A stretch of DNA of 64,000 nucleotides, taken from Streptomyces macrolidinus. GTDB taxonomy: Bacteria; Actinomycetota; Actinomycetes; Streptomycetales; Streptomycetaceae. Shown piece by piece: positions 32,206 through 40,578 of the stretch. Each line of letters opens with the position of its first letter. Positions within the stretch are counted from its first letter, which is position 1. The notes below the pieces were generated by a model. It searched no databases. It was not told where the DNA came from and saw nothing but the letters and a program-made list of their open reading frames with translations. Made by a program: the position numbers and the translations under genes. Where the stretch lies: NCBI RefSeq assembly GCF_023887685.1, contig NZ_JAMWMR010000026.1, positions 1-64,000 of the forward strand. The letters run 5' to 3'.

Positions 32206-32361
32206 GAGTCACCAGTCTGACGTATCGCGCGCCCCGAGCCGACCCTGCGGGTCGACGTTGGAGCGGACATCACACCTCAACTACCCTACGAGTTGCATGC
32301 ATTACTCTAAGCGACCAGTCGACCGGAAATCACTCCAGTAATCACTAAGGTGGCAACAGCC

Positions 32362-32748
32362 ATGGCACGACACGCCTCCCCCCACGCCCCCACCGCCCGA
32401 CGCGTCCTCGTGGCCCTCGCGACCACGGGCGTCGCCCTGGGGGTGGGCGCGGGCGCCGCCTCGGCGGACACCGGAACCGAGACCCGGTCCACATCGCTCG
32501 GCCAGGCCGACCCGCAGGCGGGCCTGCAGGCGCTGACGGGAACCGTGGGCTACGTCACCGGCCCGCTCGCGAACCTCAAGCCGAACCCCTTGGCGGGCAC
32601 GGGAGTCGACCCGCTCGACAACGGAGTCGGCACCCAACTCTCCGACTTCAAGCCCCTGACCTCCCAGACCCTGACCCGCCCGGTGGCCCAGGCCTCGTCC
32701 ATCGGCAGTGTGCCGGTGGTCGGCCAGCTCCTCAGCTCACTGCACTGA
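32362..32748 (+). CDS. Small secreted protein, unknown function
   Basis: A 128-aa exported protein. The signal peptide (basic MARHASPHAPTARR, hydrophobic LVALATTGVALGVGAG, cleavage probably after ASA near residue 37) is followed by a cysteine-free mature chain rich in Leu, Pro, Gly and Thr. ATG at 32362 is chosen because AAGGTGG lies 8 nt upstream; a GTG at 32350 overlaps that ribosome site. The upstream region is A/T-rich for this genome (32280-32345) and probably holds a regulated promoter. No homology recognised. Confidence 0.72.
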   Translation: MARHASPHAPTARRVLVALATTGVALGVGAGAASADTGTETRSTSLGQADPQAGLQALTGTVGYVTGPLANLKPNPLAGTGVDPLDNGVGTQLSDFKPLTSQTLTRPVAQASSIGSVPVVGQLLSSLH

Positions 32749-32835
32749 GCCCTGCGGCGGATGTACGGAGAGCCGCGCTTCCTCGGTGGAGGGGCGCGGC
32801 TCTCGTGCTGAGCGGTCTCGGGGCGGTGGCGCGCG

Positions 32836-33438
32836 CTATTCCGGCTCCGCCTGGTGCGTGGCGGGTCCCGCCAGCGCGGTGATGAGGTGCTCGAGCGCGG
32901 CGGTGGCGATGGCCCCGGTGGTGGCGACTTCGGGCACGATGTCGCAGACGGAGTGGCGCAGTTCGTGCCAGCCGAGGTAAGCCGCGTACGTGGCGACCGC
33001 CTGATGCCGGGCTGCGGCGGGGGCCAGGCCCAGGTCGGCGTAGAGGTCCGTGAGGTAGGAGATCCGCCGCTCGGTGACCCGGCGCAGGACCTGGGCGACG
33101 GCGGGGTGATCGGCGTGGGCGACGATCGCGGGCTCCAGGCCGTTGATGCCTTCCCGTCGCAGCGCGGCGGTGAACAGGGCCGTCAGCCGCTGCCGGGGGT
33201 CGGTGATGTCGCCCAGCTCCGAGATCAGGGCTGTGGTGGTGTTCTGCTCCCACATGTCCAGCGCGGCCGTCAGGAGTGCGTCGCGGTCCTTGAAGTGCCA
33301 GTAAAAGCTGCCGCGGGTTGCTCCCAGTTCGCGCGCGAGTGCGTTGACCGACACCGCGGCCACTCCGCCTCGTGCCATCGCACGTAGCGCCGCCGTCGAC
33401 CAGTCCTGGGGTGTGAGCTGCCCTTTTGCCATGTTCAT
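32836..33438 (-). CDS. TetR family repressor
   Basis: A TetR-type regulator of 200 aa from ATG 33438, or 198 from ATG 33432 (MAKGQLTPQDW). The helix-turn-helix is at about residues 25-50 (VAAVSVNALARELGATRGSFYWHFKDRDAL); the C-terminal ligand domain is not classifiable. A 19-bp palindrome lies immediately upstream, so autorepression is likely. The divergent genes for DUF3995 and DUF6463 membrane proteins start within 60 bp of it and probably form its regulon. Confidence 0.87.
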   Translation of the reverse strand: MNMAKGQLTPQDWSTAALRAMARGGVAAVSVNALARELGATRGSFYWHFKDRDALLTAALDMWEQNTTTALISELGDITDPRQRLTALFTAALRREGINGLEPAIVAHADHPAVAQVLRRVTERRISYLTDLYADLGLAPAAARHQAVATYAAYLGWHELRHSVCDIVPEVATTGAIATAALEHLITALAGPATHQAEPE

Positions 33439-33464
33439 ACAGTATTGTATGGTCCGTCCATACA
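33437..33464. promoter_or_regulatory. TetR operator
   Basis: TGTATGG-TCCGT-CCATACA at 33446-33464 is a perfect 7-bp inverted repeat with a 5-bp spacer. It overlaps a second repeat, ATACA-GTAT-TGTAT at 33437-33450. Together they fill the gap between the repressor start and the divergent DUF3995 gene, typical of TetR self-regulation. Confidence 0.75.
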
Positions 33465-33493
33465 GGGGTGTACGGAGAGGCTGGGGGAGCCGC

Positions 33494-33994
33494 ATGAGGT
33501 TGACGAAACTCGCTGGTGGAACGGCCGCAGTCGGCCTCGGCGCGGTCGGAGCGCTGCACGGGATCTGGATCTTCTCTCCGTGGCCGCTGGCCGACCGTGC
33601 CGAGTTCGCCCGTACGGTCGTCGGGGTCGCTGAAGAGGAGCTTCCCACATCGGAGTTGACGGCCGCAGTCGCGGCGGCACTGGGGGCGGCGTCCTATGTG
33701 ATCGCGGCCCAAGCCGATTTGGTCCCACAGGTGCGGCCGCGTCGTCTGGTGCGCCAGGGCGTATGGGGCGTCGCGGGTGTGCTGCTGCTGCGAGGTGCGG
33801 CTGGTCTGGTCTCCTCCGGTCTGACCAGCAGGCCGACCGATTTCACACGCTGGGACCTGTCGCTGTACTCCCCGCTGTGTCTGACCCTCGGGGGGCTGAC
33901 GGCATACGTCGCCACCTCCACACGCACCCCTCGCCGCCCGGAGCGGCGACATGCCGTCAGTGGGCTCAAGGGCCGTGAGAATCGGGGAGGCTGA
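33494..33994 (+). CDS. DUF3995 family membrane protein
   Basis: A 166-aa membrane protein with about four hydrophobic segments. The N-terminal motif GALHGIWIFSPWPL is characteristic of DUF3995 proteins, whose function is not known. ATG at 33494 has GGGGGAG upstream. It is 2 nt from the next gene (stop at 33994, ATG at 33997), so they are coupled. It is probably repressed by the divergent TetR protein. Confidence 0.75.
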   Translation: MRLTKLAGGTAAVGLGAVGALHGIWIFSPWPLADRAEFARTVVGVAEEELPTSELTAAVAAALGAASYVIAAQADLVPQVRPRRLVRQGVWGVAGVLLLRGAAGLVSSGLTSRPTDFTRWDLSLYSPLCLTLGGLTAYVATSTRTPRRPERRHAVSGLKGRENRGG

Positions 33995-33996
33995 CG

Positions 33997-34395
33997 ATGA
34001 CCCGGTTGATTCCCCGACTGGTGATCGGACTGGCCACGGTGCACTTCGCGGTTGCCCTGATCACTTCGAGCACCTTCGGCGATGTGGCCCGCGAGGGATT
34101 CTGGAACGCCGTCTCCGGAGAGCCGCGGCGCGAGTACGAGATGTGGTTCTTCCTCGCGGGGTTCTGCCTCCTCGCCCTGGGCACCCTCAGCCAACGGCTC
34201 GTCCGTGACACCGGCAGGCTCCCGGCACAGCTTGGCTGGTATCTGCTGGCCATCGGTGTGCCGCTGCAGATCCTCTGTCCCGTCTCCGGCGCACCCGCAC
34301 TGATCGTGCTCGGAGCGCTGGCCCTCATCGCGACCCGGCAGGACGGCGCGAGAGAGAACCGTCGGACGCCCCCGGTCGGCAACTACCGCCTGTGA
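33997..34395 (+). CDS. DUF6463-like small membrane protein
   Basis: A 132-aa protein with four hydrophobic segments (LVIGLATVHFAVALI, MWFFLAGFCLLALG, LGWYLLAIGVPLQI, LIVLGALALIAT), recognised as a DUF6463-type protein of unknown function. A ribosome site (GGGGAGG) lies at the end of the preceding gene. With DUF3995 it makes a two-gene membrane cassette next to a TetR repressor, an arrangement that suggests inducible export or membrane protection, though no substrate is indicated. Confidence 0.7.
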   Translation: MTRLIPRLVIGLATVHFAVALITSSTFGDVAREGFWNAVSGEPRREYEMWFFLAGFCLLALGTLSQRLVRDTGRLPAQLGWYLLAIGVPLQILCPVSGAPALIVLGALALIATRQDGARENRRTPPVGNYRL

Positions 34396-34606
34396 GCGCG
34401 TTCCTGAGGACAGGCGGGCCGGTGGTGTTCTTGCTGTCTCGGACGGGGACCGTGCCGGGGAAGTCGTCGCAGACTTCGACGCAAGCATCCCCCTGCTGGT
34501 TTCGGCCTACGACACACGGCGGGAGCGGCGCGGCATCGTCTATGCCGAGTGCCGCGCTTCCTCTCCGCCGGACGGAGAGGAAGCGCGGCACTGCTGACAG
34601 GGACTC
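34396..34606. other. Gene-free stretch with coding-like remnant and long hairpin
   Basis: This 211-bp stretch has no complete gene. One plus-strand frame reads like protein C-terminal sequence (GGVLAVSDGDRAGEVVADF, then SAYDTRRERRGIVYAE), without a start, and runs to TGA at 34594. It may be the decayed end of a lost gene. The right part is the hairpin listed separately. Confidence 0.4.
34548..34592. terminator. 20-bp perfect bidirectional terminator hairpin
   Basis: The left arm (34548-34567) and right arm (34573-34592) are perfect 20-bp complements around a 5-nt loop. The hairpin lies between the convergent DUF6463 gene and the ALDH operon, and is the longest perfect hairpin I noticed in the window. 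Confidence 0.85.
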
Positions 34607-35509
34607 TCAGTACGACGAACCCGACGCGCCCAGCGACCCCGTCGGGTGCCAGACCGTCTTCGTCTCCAGGAACGCCGTCAGGCGGTCGATGCCCGGCGTC
34701 GCGGAGTAGTCCACAGGCTGTGGACGAAGGACGCGCTTCAGGTTGTCCGCCGCCGCGATCTCCAGTTCCTTCGCCAGATCCTCGTCGGCCCCGGCCAGGT
34801 CGATCGCGTTGACGTCCTGGTGGGCGGCCAGCGGGGCCGCGATCTCCGCCGTACGGCCGGAGAGGACGTTCACGACGCCGCCCGGCAGGTCGGAGGTGGC
34901 CAGCACCTCGCCCAGGGAGAGCGCGGGGAGCGGGGCCTTCTCCGAGGCCACCACGACCGCCGTGTTGCCGGTCGCGATCACCGGGGCGACGACCGAGACC
35001 AGGCCCAGGAACGACGACTCCTGGGGGGCCAGGACCGCGACCACGCCCGTCGGTTCGGGCGACGACAGGTTGAAGAACGGGCCCGCGACCGGGTTGCCGC
35101 CGCCGACCACCTGGGCGATCTTGTCGGTCCAGCCCGCGTACCAGACCCAGCGGTCGATCGTCGCGGACACCTGCGCCGCGGCCTTCGACTTCGACAGGCC
35201 CTCCGCGTCGGCGACTTCGCGTACGAACTGCTCGCGACGCCCCTCCAGCATCTCGGCGACGCGGTAGAGGATCTGACCGCGGTTGTACGCCGTCGCACCC
35301 GACCAGGCGCCGAACGCCTTGCGCGCCGCGACCACGGCGTCCCGGGCGTCCTTGCGGGAGGAGAGGGGCGCGTTCGCCAGCCACTTGCCCTTTGCGTCGG
35401 TCACCTCGTACACCCGGCCGCTCTCGGAACGCGGGAACTTCCCGCCCACGTACAGCTTGTAGGTCTTGAAGACGGAGAGTCGCTCAGTGGTTTCGGTCTT
35501 CTCAGACAT
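34607..35509 (-). CDS. Truncated aldehyde dehydrogenase-like protein without catalytic Cys
   Basis: A 300-aa ALDH-fold protein. It has the NAD-domain part of the family (KLYVGGKFPRSES, WYAGWTDKIAQV, VVAVLAPQ, ATGNTAVVVASEKAPL) but lacks the GQxC catalytic segment and most of the C-terminal catalytic domain, with the chain ending soon after VNVLSG. It cannot be a normal dehydrogenase. ATG at 35509 overlaps the stop of the full-length ALDH gene by 8 bp. The pair looks like a split version of ALDH16, where a complete ALDH is followed by a partial second domain in one chain, so it probably forms a complex with its neighbour. Confidence 0.8.
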   Translation of the reverse strand: MSEKTETTERLSVFKTYKLYVGGKFPRSESGRVYEVTDAKGKWLANAPLSSRKDARDAVVAARKAFGAWSGATAYNRGQILYRVAEMLEGRREQFVREVADAEGLSKSKAAAQVSATIDRWVWYAGWTDKIAQVVGGGNPVAGPFFNLSSPEPTGVVAVLAPQESSFLGLVSVVAPVIATGNTAVVVASEKAPLPALSLGEVLATSDLPGGVVNVLSGRTAEIAAPLAAHQDVNAIDLAGADEDLAKELEIAAADNLKRVLRPQPVDYSATPGIDRLTAFLETKTVWHPTGSLGASGSSY

Positions 35510-36938
35510 CGAGGTACGCCTCCAGGCCGTGGCGACCGCCCTCGCGGCCGAAGCCCGACTCCTTGTAGCCGCCGAACGGCGAGGTCGGGTCGAACTTGTT
35601 GAACGTGTTGGACCAGACGACACCCGCGCGAAGCTTGTTCGCCACCGCCAGGATGCGGGAGCCCTTCTCGGTCCAGATGCCCGCCGACAGGCCGTACTGG
35701 GTGTTGTTGGCCTTGGCGACGGCCTCCTCCGGCGTGCGGAAGGTGAGGACCGAGAGCACCGGGCCGAAGATCTCGTCCCGGGCGATGGTGTGCGCCTGCG
35801 TGACGTTCGTGAACAGCGTCGGCGCGAACCAGTAGCCGGACGTGGGCAGTTCACAGGTCGGCGACCAGCGCTCGGCGCCCTCCGCCTCGCCCTGGTCGGC
35901 GAGCGCGGTGATCCGGGCCAACTGCTCGGCCGAGTTGATCGCGCCGATGTCCGTGTTCTTGTCGAGCGGGTCGCCCAGCCGGAGCGTGCCGAGCCGCCGC
36001 TTCAGGGCCTCCAGCAGCTCGTCCTGGATCGACTCCTGGACCAGCAGCCGGGAGCCCGCGCAGCAGACCTGGCCCTGGTTGAAGAAGATGCCGGTCACGA
36101 TGCCCTCGACGGCCTGGTCCACGGGTGCGTCGTCGAAGACGATGTTCGCGCCCTTGCCGCCCAGTTCGAGCGTGAGCTTCTTCTTCGTCCCCGCGACCGT
36201 ACGGGCGATCTCCTTGCCCACGGCGGTCGAGCCGGTGAACGCGACCTTGTTCACGTCCGGGTGCGCGACGAGCGCGGCGCCCGTGTCGCCGTAGCCCGGA
36301 AGGATGTTGACGACACCCTTGGGCAGGCCCGCCTGGCGGCAGATGTCCGCGAAGAACAGCGCCGACAGGGGCGTGGTCTCGGCAGGCTTGAGGACGACCG
36401 TGTTGCCGGTGGCGAGCGCCGGGGCGATCTTCCACGCCAGCATCAGCAGCGGGAAGTTCCAGGGGATGACCTGGCCCGCGACACCGAGCGGCCGGGGGTT
36501 CGCCCCGAAGCCGGCGTGATCCAGCTTGTCGGCCCAGCCCGCGTAGTAGAAGAAGTGCGCGGCGACCAGCGGGAGGTCCGCGTCGCGGGTCTCCTTGATC
36601 GGCTTGCCGTTGTCCAGCGTCTCCAGGACGGCCAGCTCGCGGCTGCGCTCCTGGATGATGCGGGCGATACGGAACAGGTACTTGGCGCGCTCGGAGCCGG
36701 GCAGCGCCGACCACTTCTCGAACGCCTTGCGCGCGGCCTTGACCGCCCGGTCGACGTCCTCCGAGGTGGCCTGGGCGACCTCGGAGAGCACCTCCTCGGT
36801 GGACGGGCTGATCGACTTGAAGACCTTGCCGCCCGCGGCCTCGGTGAACTCGCCGTCGATGAACAGGCCGTAGGACGGCGCGATGTCGACGACCGAGCGG
36901 GACTCGGGCGCGGGGGCGTACTCGAATGCGGATGCCAT
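35502..36938 (-). CDS. Aldehyde dehydrogenase (ALDH16-like N-terminal unit)
   Basis: A full-length, 478-aa NAD(P)-dependent aldehyde dehydrogenase. Catalytic Glu lies in LELGGKGANIVF and nucleophile Cys in NQGQVCCAGSR near residue 290; PWNFPLLMLAWKIAPAL and GSTAVGKEI bind the cofactor. The segment FFYYAGWADKLDH is one I associate with ALDH16-type enzymes. It begins 5 bp after the deoC stop and overlaps the partial ALDH downstream, so the three genes form one operon. The natural substrate may be the acetaldehyde made by DeoC; this is inferred from context. Confidence 0.9.
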   Translation of the reverse strand: MASAFEYAPAPESRSVVDIAPSYGLFIDGEFTEAAGGKVFKSISPSTEEVLSEVAQATSEDVDRAVKAARKAFEKWSALPGSERAKYLFRIARIIQERSRELAVLETLDNGKPIKETRDADLPLVAAHFFYYAGWADKLDHAGFGANPRPLGVAGQVIPWNFPLLMLAWKIAPALATGNTVVLKPAETTPLSALFFADICRQAGLPKGVVNILPGYGDTGAALVAHPDVNKVAFTGSTAVGKEIARTVAGTKKKLTLELGGKGANIVFDDAPVDQAVEGIVTGIFFNQGQVCCAGSRLLVQESIQDELLEALKRRLGTLRLGDPLDKNTDIGAINSAEQLARITALADQGEAEGAERWSPTCELPTSGYWFAPTLFTNVTQAHTIARDEIFGPVLSVLTFRTPEEAVAKANNTQYGLSAGIWTEKGSRILAVANKLRAGVVWSNTFNKFDPTSPFGGYKESGFGREGGRHGLEAYLDV

Positions 36939-36943
36939 GGTGA

Positions 36944-37909
36944 TCAGTCCACCGTCACGTAGTCGGGGCCGGAGTAGCGGCCGGTGGCCAGCTTCTGACG
37001 CTGCATCAGCAGATCGTTCAGCAGCGAGGAGGCGCCGAAGCGGAACCAGTGGTTGTCCAGCCAGTCCTCGCCCGCCGTCTCGTTGACGAGGACCAGGAAC
37101 TTCACGGCGTCCTTGGAGGTACGGATACCGCCCGCGGGCTTCACACCGATCTGGATGCCGGTCTGCGCGCGGAAGTCGCGTACGGCCTCCAGCATGAGCA
37201 GGGTGTTGGCCGGGGTCGCGTTGACGGCGACCTTGCCGGTCGAGGTCTTGATGAAGTCGGCGCCCGCGAGCATGCCGAGCCAGCTCGCGCGCCGGATGTT
37301 GTCGTACGTCGACAGCTCGCCGGTCTCGAAGATGACCTTCAGCCGGGCCGACCCGCAGGCCTCCTTGACGGCGACGATCTCGTCGTACACCTTCATGTAC
37401 CTGCCCGCGAGGAACGCCCCGCGGTCGATGACCATGTCGATCTCGTCGGCGCCCGCGGCCACGGCGTCCCGCACGTCGGCCAGCTTCACGTCGAGCGCGA
37501 CGCGGCCCGCCGGGAAGGCGGTGGCGACCGAGGCGACCTTCACGCCGGAGCCCGCGACGGCCTCCTTGGCGACGGCCACCATGTCGGGGTAGACGCAGAC
37601 GGCCGCGGTCGTCGGGGTCGTACGGTCCGTCGGGTCGGGGTGCACCGCCTTGGCGCCGAGCGCCCGGACCTTGCCCGGGGTGTCCGCGCCTTCCAGCGTC
37701 GTCAGGTCGACCATCGAGATGGCGAGGTCGATGGCGTACGCCTTCGCGGTGGTCTTGATGGAACGGGTACCGAGGGAGGCGGCGCGCGCCTCCAGGCCGA
37801 CCGCGTCGACGCCGGGCAGCCCATGGAGGAAGCGGCGCAGCGAGCTGTCGGACGCGGTGACGTCCGTGAGTGCGTGTGCAGCAGTGGGTGCAGAAGGGGG
37901 CATGGTCAC
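36944..37909 (-). CDS. deoC: Deoxyribose-phosphate aldolase
   Basis: A 321-aa class I aldolase that splits 2-deoxyribose-5-phosphate into glyceraldehyde-3-phosphate and acetaldehyde. The Schiff-base Lys is in DFIKTSTGK near residue 220, with the second Lys in GVKPAGGIR. At over 300 aa it is of the long type, with about 70 extra N-terminal residues. GTG at 37909 is chosen because the predicted transcript starts there; the ATG at 37903 is the alternative. It heads the operon with the two ALDH genes and carries the nucleoside-salvage operator in its promoter. Confidence 0.93.
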   Translation of the reverse strand: MTMPPSAPTAAHALTDVTASDSSLRRFLHGLPGVDAVGLEARAASLGTRSIKTTAKAYAIDLAISMVDLTTLEGADTPGKVRALGAKAVHPDPTDRTTPTTAAVCVYPDMVAVAKEAVAGSGVKVASVATAFPAGRVALDVKLADVRDAVAAGADEIDMVIDRGAFLAGRYMKVYDEIVAVKEACGSARLKVIFETGELSTYDNIRRASWLGMLAGADFIKTSTGKVAVNATPANTLLMLEAVRDFRAQTGIQIGVKPAGGIRTSKDAVKFLVLVNETAGEDWLDNHWFRFGASSLLNDLLMQRQKLATGRYSGPDYVTVD

Positions 37910-37915
37910 CAGGCG

Positions 37916-37944
37916 AGCATATCTACGCGCGTAGCGGCTGTACA
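37916..37944 (-). promoter_or_regulatory. deoC promoter with nucleoside-salvage operator in its spacer
   Basis: On the minus strand TGTACA (-35) and TATGCT (-10, 37921-37916) are 17 bp apart, and the operator GCTACGCGCGTAGA (37935-37922) fills the spacer. The -10 box ends 6 nt before the GTG at 37909, the same spacing as at add, so the mRNA is probably leaderless. Confidence 0.65.
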
Positions 37945-38120
37945 CCCCGGGGAGGGTCTCGTGGAGGGGGCGTCGGACGGGCGCCGGACGGGGGCGGGCG
38001 TGACCGGACACGGCCGGGCACCGCGCGGGCCACGGTCGCGTACCAGCCGGGACCAGCCCGGAAGCACCTCGCACCGGACCGGCCGGGGAGCGCCTCGCAC
38101 CCGTCGTGCAGAATCAGTCC

Positions 38121-38783
38121 ATGACGACCCCCGATCGCCAGTCGCCCGCGCCGGACACCTCGGCACCCGAGTCCCGGGACCGCATCTACCGGTCGCCCGC
38201 CGGAATCGTGGGCGGCGTGCTGCTGCTCGGCCTCGTGCTCTGGCTCGGCATCGACGCGCTGGTCTCGGGGCACGGCCGCACCCCCTGGCTGGCGCTCGCC
38301 GCGCTGATCCTGCTGATCCCGCTGATCATGGCCTTCACCCTGCGCCCGGCGGTGTACGCGAACGAGGAGCGGCTGCGCATCCGCAACCCGTTCCGCGTGA
38401 TCGTGCTGCCCTGGTCCTCGGTCGCCTCGCTCCGCTCCGGCTACTCGAACGAGGTCATCACCACGAGCGGCGCCAAGTTCCAGATCTGGGCGGTCCCCGT
38501 CTCGCTGCGCGCCCGCAAGAAGGCGGCGCGGCGGCAGAGCCGAGCCGCCGCGGAGGCCGCTCAGGCAGGGAAGAAGGGCCGTTCGGGCTCGTCCGCCGCG
38601 GCCTCGGACGCGCCCATCCGCGCGCAGAGCGACAAGATCATGCACGACCTGCGTGAACTGGCCGACCTCCACCAGAAGTCCGAGCGCGCCCAGGGCGAGC
38701 CGACGGTGCGCTGGGCGTACGAGGTGATGGGGCCCGCGGCGGCGGGTGCGGTGGTCCTGGCGATCCTGCTCGCGGTGGGCTGA
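38121..38783 (+). CDS. PH-domain (bPH6-like) membrane protein
   Basis: A 220-aa protein with two adjacent N-terminal membrane helices (about 28-48 and 55-75), a bacterial PH-like domain (ANEERLRIRNPFRVIVLPWSSV...), a basic Ala/Arg/Lys-rich linker near 135-165 and a C-terminal helix (AAAGAVVLAILLAVG). Such proteins are frequent in actinobacteria, and their function is unknown. ATG at 38121 is the first Met in a good context. It stands between the deoC promoter and the convergent mutase gene. Confidence 0.75.
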   Translation: MTTPDRQSPAPDTSAPESRDRIYRSPAGIVGGVLLLGLVLWLGIDALVSGHGRTPWLALAALILLIPLIMAFTLRPAVYANEERLRIRNPFRVIVLPWSSVASLRSGYSNEVITTSGAKFQIWAVPVSLRARKKAARRQSRAAAEAAQAGKKGRSGSSAAASDAPIRAQSDKIMHDLRELADLHQKSERAQGEPTVRWAYEVMGPAAAGAVVLAILLAVG

Positions 38784-38844
38784 ACCGGCCGCCGCCGCCG
38801 TCGAAGAACGGGGGCGGCCGGTTCCTCGGCCAGAGGCCTGGAGG

Positions 38845-40500
38845 TCAGATGCCCGCCGCCGCCGACAGGTCGCGCTTGATCGACGTCAGCAGCTCGGTCG
38901 CCCGCGTGCGGGCCGCCGGGAGGTCGGCGTGCGAGGCGACCGGGAGTACGACCTCCAGGTAGCACTTCAGCTTCGGCTCCGTACCGCTGGGGCGGACGAT
39001 CACGCGGGCGCCGTTGAGCGTGTAGCGCAGCCCGTCCGTGGGCGGCAGCCGGTCCGTGCCCGCGCTGAGGTCCTCGCAGCGGGTGACCGCCAGGCCCGCG
39101 AGCCGGGCCGGGGGCTGCTCGCGCAGGCGGCGCATCGCGTTCGCGATGACCGACAGGTCCTCGACCCGGACCGAGAGTTGGTCCGTGGCGTGCAGCCCGT
39201 GCTCCACGGCGAGGTCGTCGAGGAGGTCGAGGAGGGTACGGCCGCCCCCTGCCGCGCCCGACTCCTTGAGCACGGAGGCCAGTTCGGTGATCAGCAGCGC
39301 GGCCGTGATGCCGTCCTTGTCGCGCACACCCTCGGGGTCGACGCAGTAGCCGAGCGCCTCTTCGTAGCCGTAGCGCAGCCCCTCGACCCGGGCGATCCAC
39401 TTGAAGCCGGTCAGCGTCTCCTCGTACGGCAGGCCCGCCTTCTCGGCGATCCGGCCGAGGAGGGAGGAGGAGACGATCGACTCGGCGAAGGTGCCGCGCG
39501 CGTCGCGCCCGACCAGGTGGGCGGCGAGCAGCGCGCCGACCTCGTCGCCCCGCAGCATCCGCCAGCTCCCGCCGTCCTTGACGGCCACCGCGCAGCGGTC
39601 GGCGTCCGGATCGTTGGCGATCACCAGGTCGGGGTCCGCCGCACGGGCCGTCGCGAAGGCGAGGTCCATGGCGCCGGGCTCTTCCGGGTTGGGGAAGGCG
39701 ACGGTGGGGAAGTCGGGGTCCGGCTCGGCCTGTTCGGGGACGAGGACCGGCTCCGGGAACCCGGCGCGGGCGAAGGCGGCGAGGAGGACGTCCTTGCCGA
39801 CACCGTGCATCGCCGTGTAGACGGTGCGGGCGGTGCGCGGGGAGCCCGGCGCGAGGACCGCGTCCGTCCGCGCGAGGTACGCGTCGAGCACGCTGTCGTC
39901 CAGCGTCTCCCAGCCGGAGTCCGGGCGGGGGATCGCGTCGAGGGTGGTGAGGGCGTCGATCTCGGCCGCGATCTCGGCGTCCGCGGGGGGCACGATCTGG
40001 CTGCCGTCGCCGAGGTAGACCTTGTAGCCGTTGTCCCGGGGCGGGTTGTGGCTGGCGGTGACCTCCACACCGGCGACCGCGCCGAGGTGCCGGATGGCGA
40101 AGGCGAGGACGGGCGTGGGCAGGGGACGCGGGAGGACGGCGGCCTTGAGGCCCGCGCCGGTCATCACGGCGGCGGTGTCCCGCGCGAAGTCGGCCGACTT
40201 GTGGCGGGCGTCGTAGCCGATGACCACGAGGCCGTCGCCCCGGCCCTTCGACTTCAGATATGCGGCGAGCCCGGCGGCGGCGCGGATGACCACGGAGCGG
40301 TTCATCCGCATGGGCCCGGCGCCGAGTTCGCCGCGCAGCCCGGCGGTGCCGAACTGGAGGGTGCCGCCGAAGCGCGCGGCGAGCTCCTCGTGGTCCCCGG
40401 CGTCGAGGAGCTGGGCGAGTTCCTCACGGGTCTCCGCGTCGGGGTCCTCGGCCAGCCACGCCTTGGCCCGTGCGATGAGTTCGTCGTGCACGTGGGTCAA
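38845..40500 (-). CDS. Phosphosugar mutase (phosphoglucomutase 2/PmmB-like)
   Basis: A 551-aa alpha-D-phosphohexomutase-superfamily enzyme. Catalytic Ser150 is in TASHNPP (148-154), the metal loop is NDPDADRC near 307-314, the sugar loop GYCVDPEG near 390, and the phosphate loop RPSGTEPK near 508. Length and motifs resemble PGM2/PmmB enzymes, some of which act as phosphopentomutases; located next to PNP, it could turn (deoxy)ribose-1-phosphate into the 5-phosphate used by DeoC. Start is TTG at 40500 (AAGGAG 3 nt upstream) or GTG at 40491, which has more typical spacing. Confidence 0.85.
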   Translation of the reverse strand: MTHVHDELIARAKAWLAEDPDAETREELAQLLDAGDHEELAARFGGTLQFGTAGLRGELGAGPMRMNRSVVIRAAAGLAAYLKSKGRGDGLVVIGYDARHKSADFARDTAAVMTGAGLKAAVLPRPLPTPVLAFAIRHLGAVAGVEVTASHNPPRDNGYKVYLGDGSQIVPPADAEIAAEIDALTTLDAIPRPDSGWETLDDSVLDAYLARTDAVLAPGSPRTARTVYTAMHGVGKDVLLAAFARAGFPEPVLVPEQAEPDPDFPTVAFPNPEEPGAMDLAFATARAADPDLVIANDPDADRCAVAVKDGGSWRMLRGDEVGALLAAHLVGRDARGTFAESIVSSSLLGRIAEKAGLPYEETLTGFKWIARVEGLRYGYEEALGYCVDPEGVRDKDGITAALLITELASVLKESGAAGGGRTLLDLLDDLAVEHGLHATDQLSVRVEDLSVIANAMRRLREQPPARLAGLAVTRCEDLSAGTDRLPPTDGLRYTLNGARVIVRPSGTEPKLKCYLEVVLPVASHADLPAARTRATELLTSIKRDLSAAAGI

Positions 40501-40578
40501 CCTCTCCTTGTGTGGTCAGAGACGCTCGATGTCTTCGACGACCGTCTCGGTGTCCTCGGCGGCCTTGAACGAGAGGCC

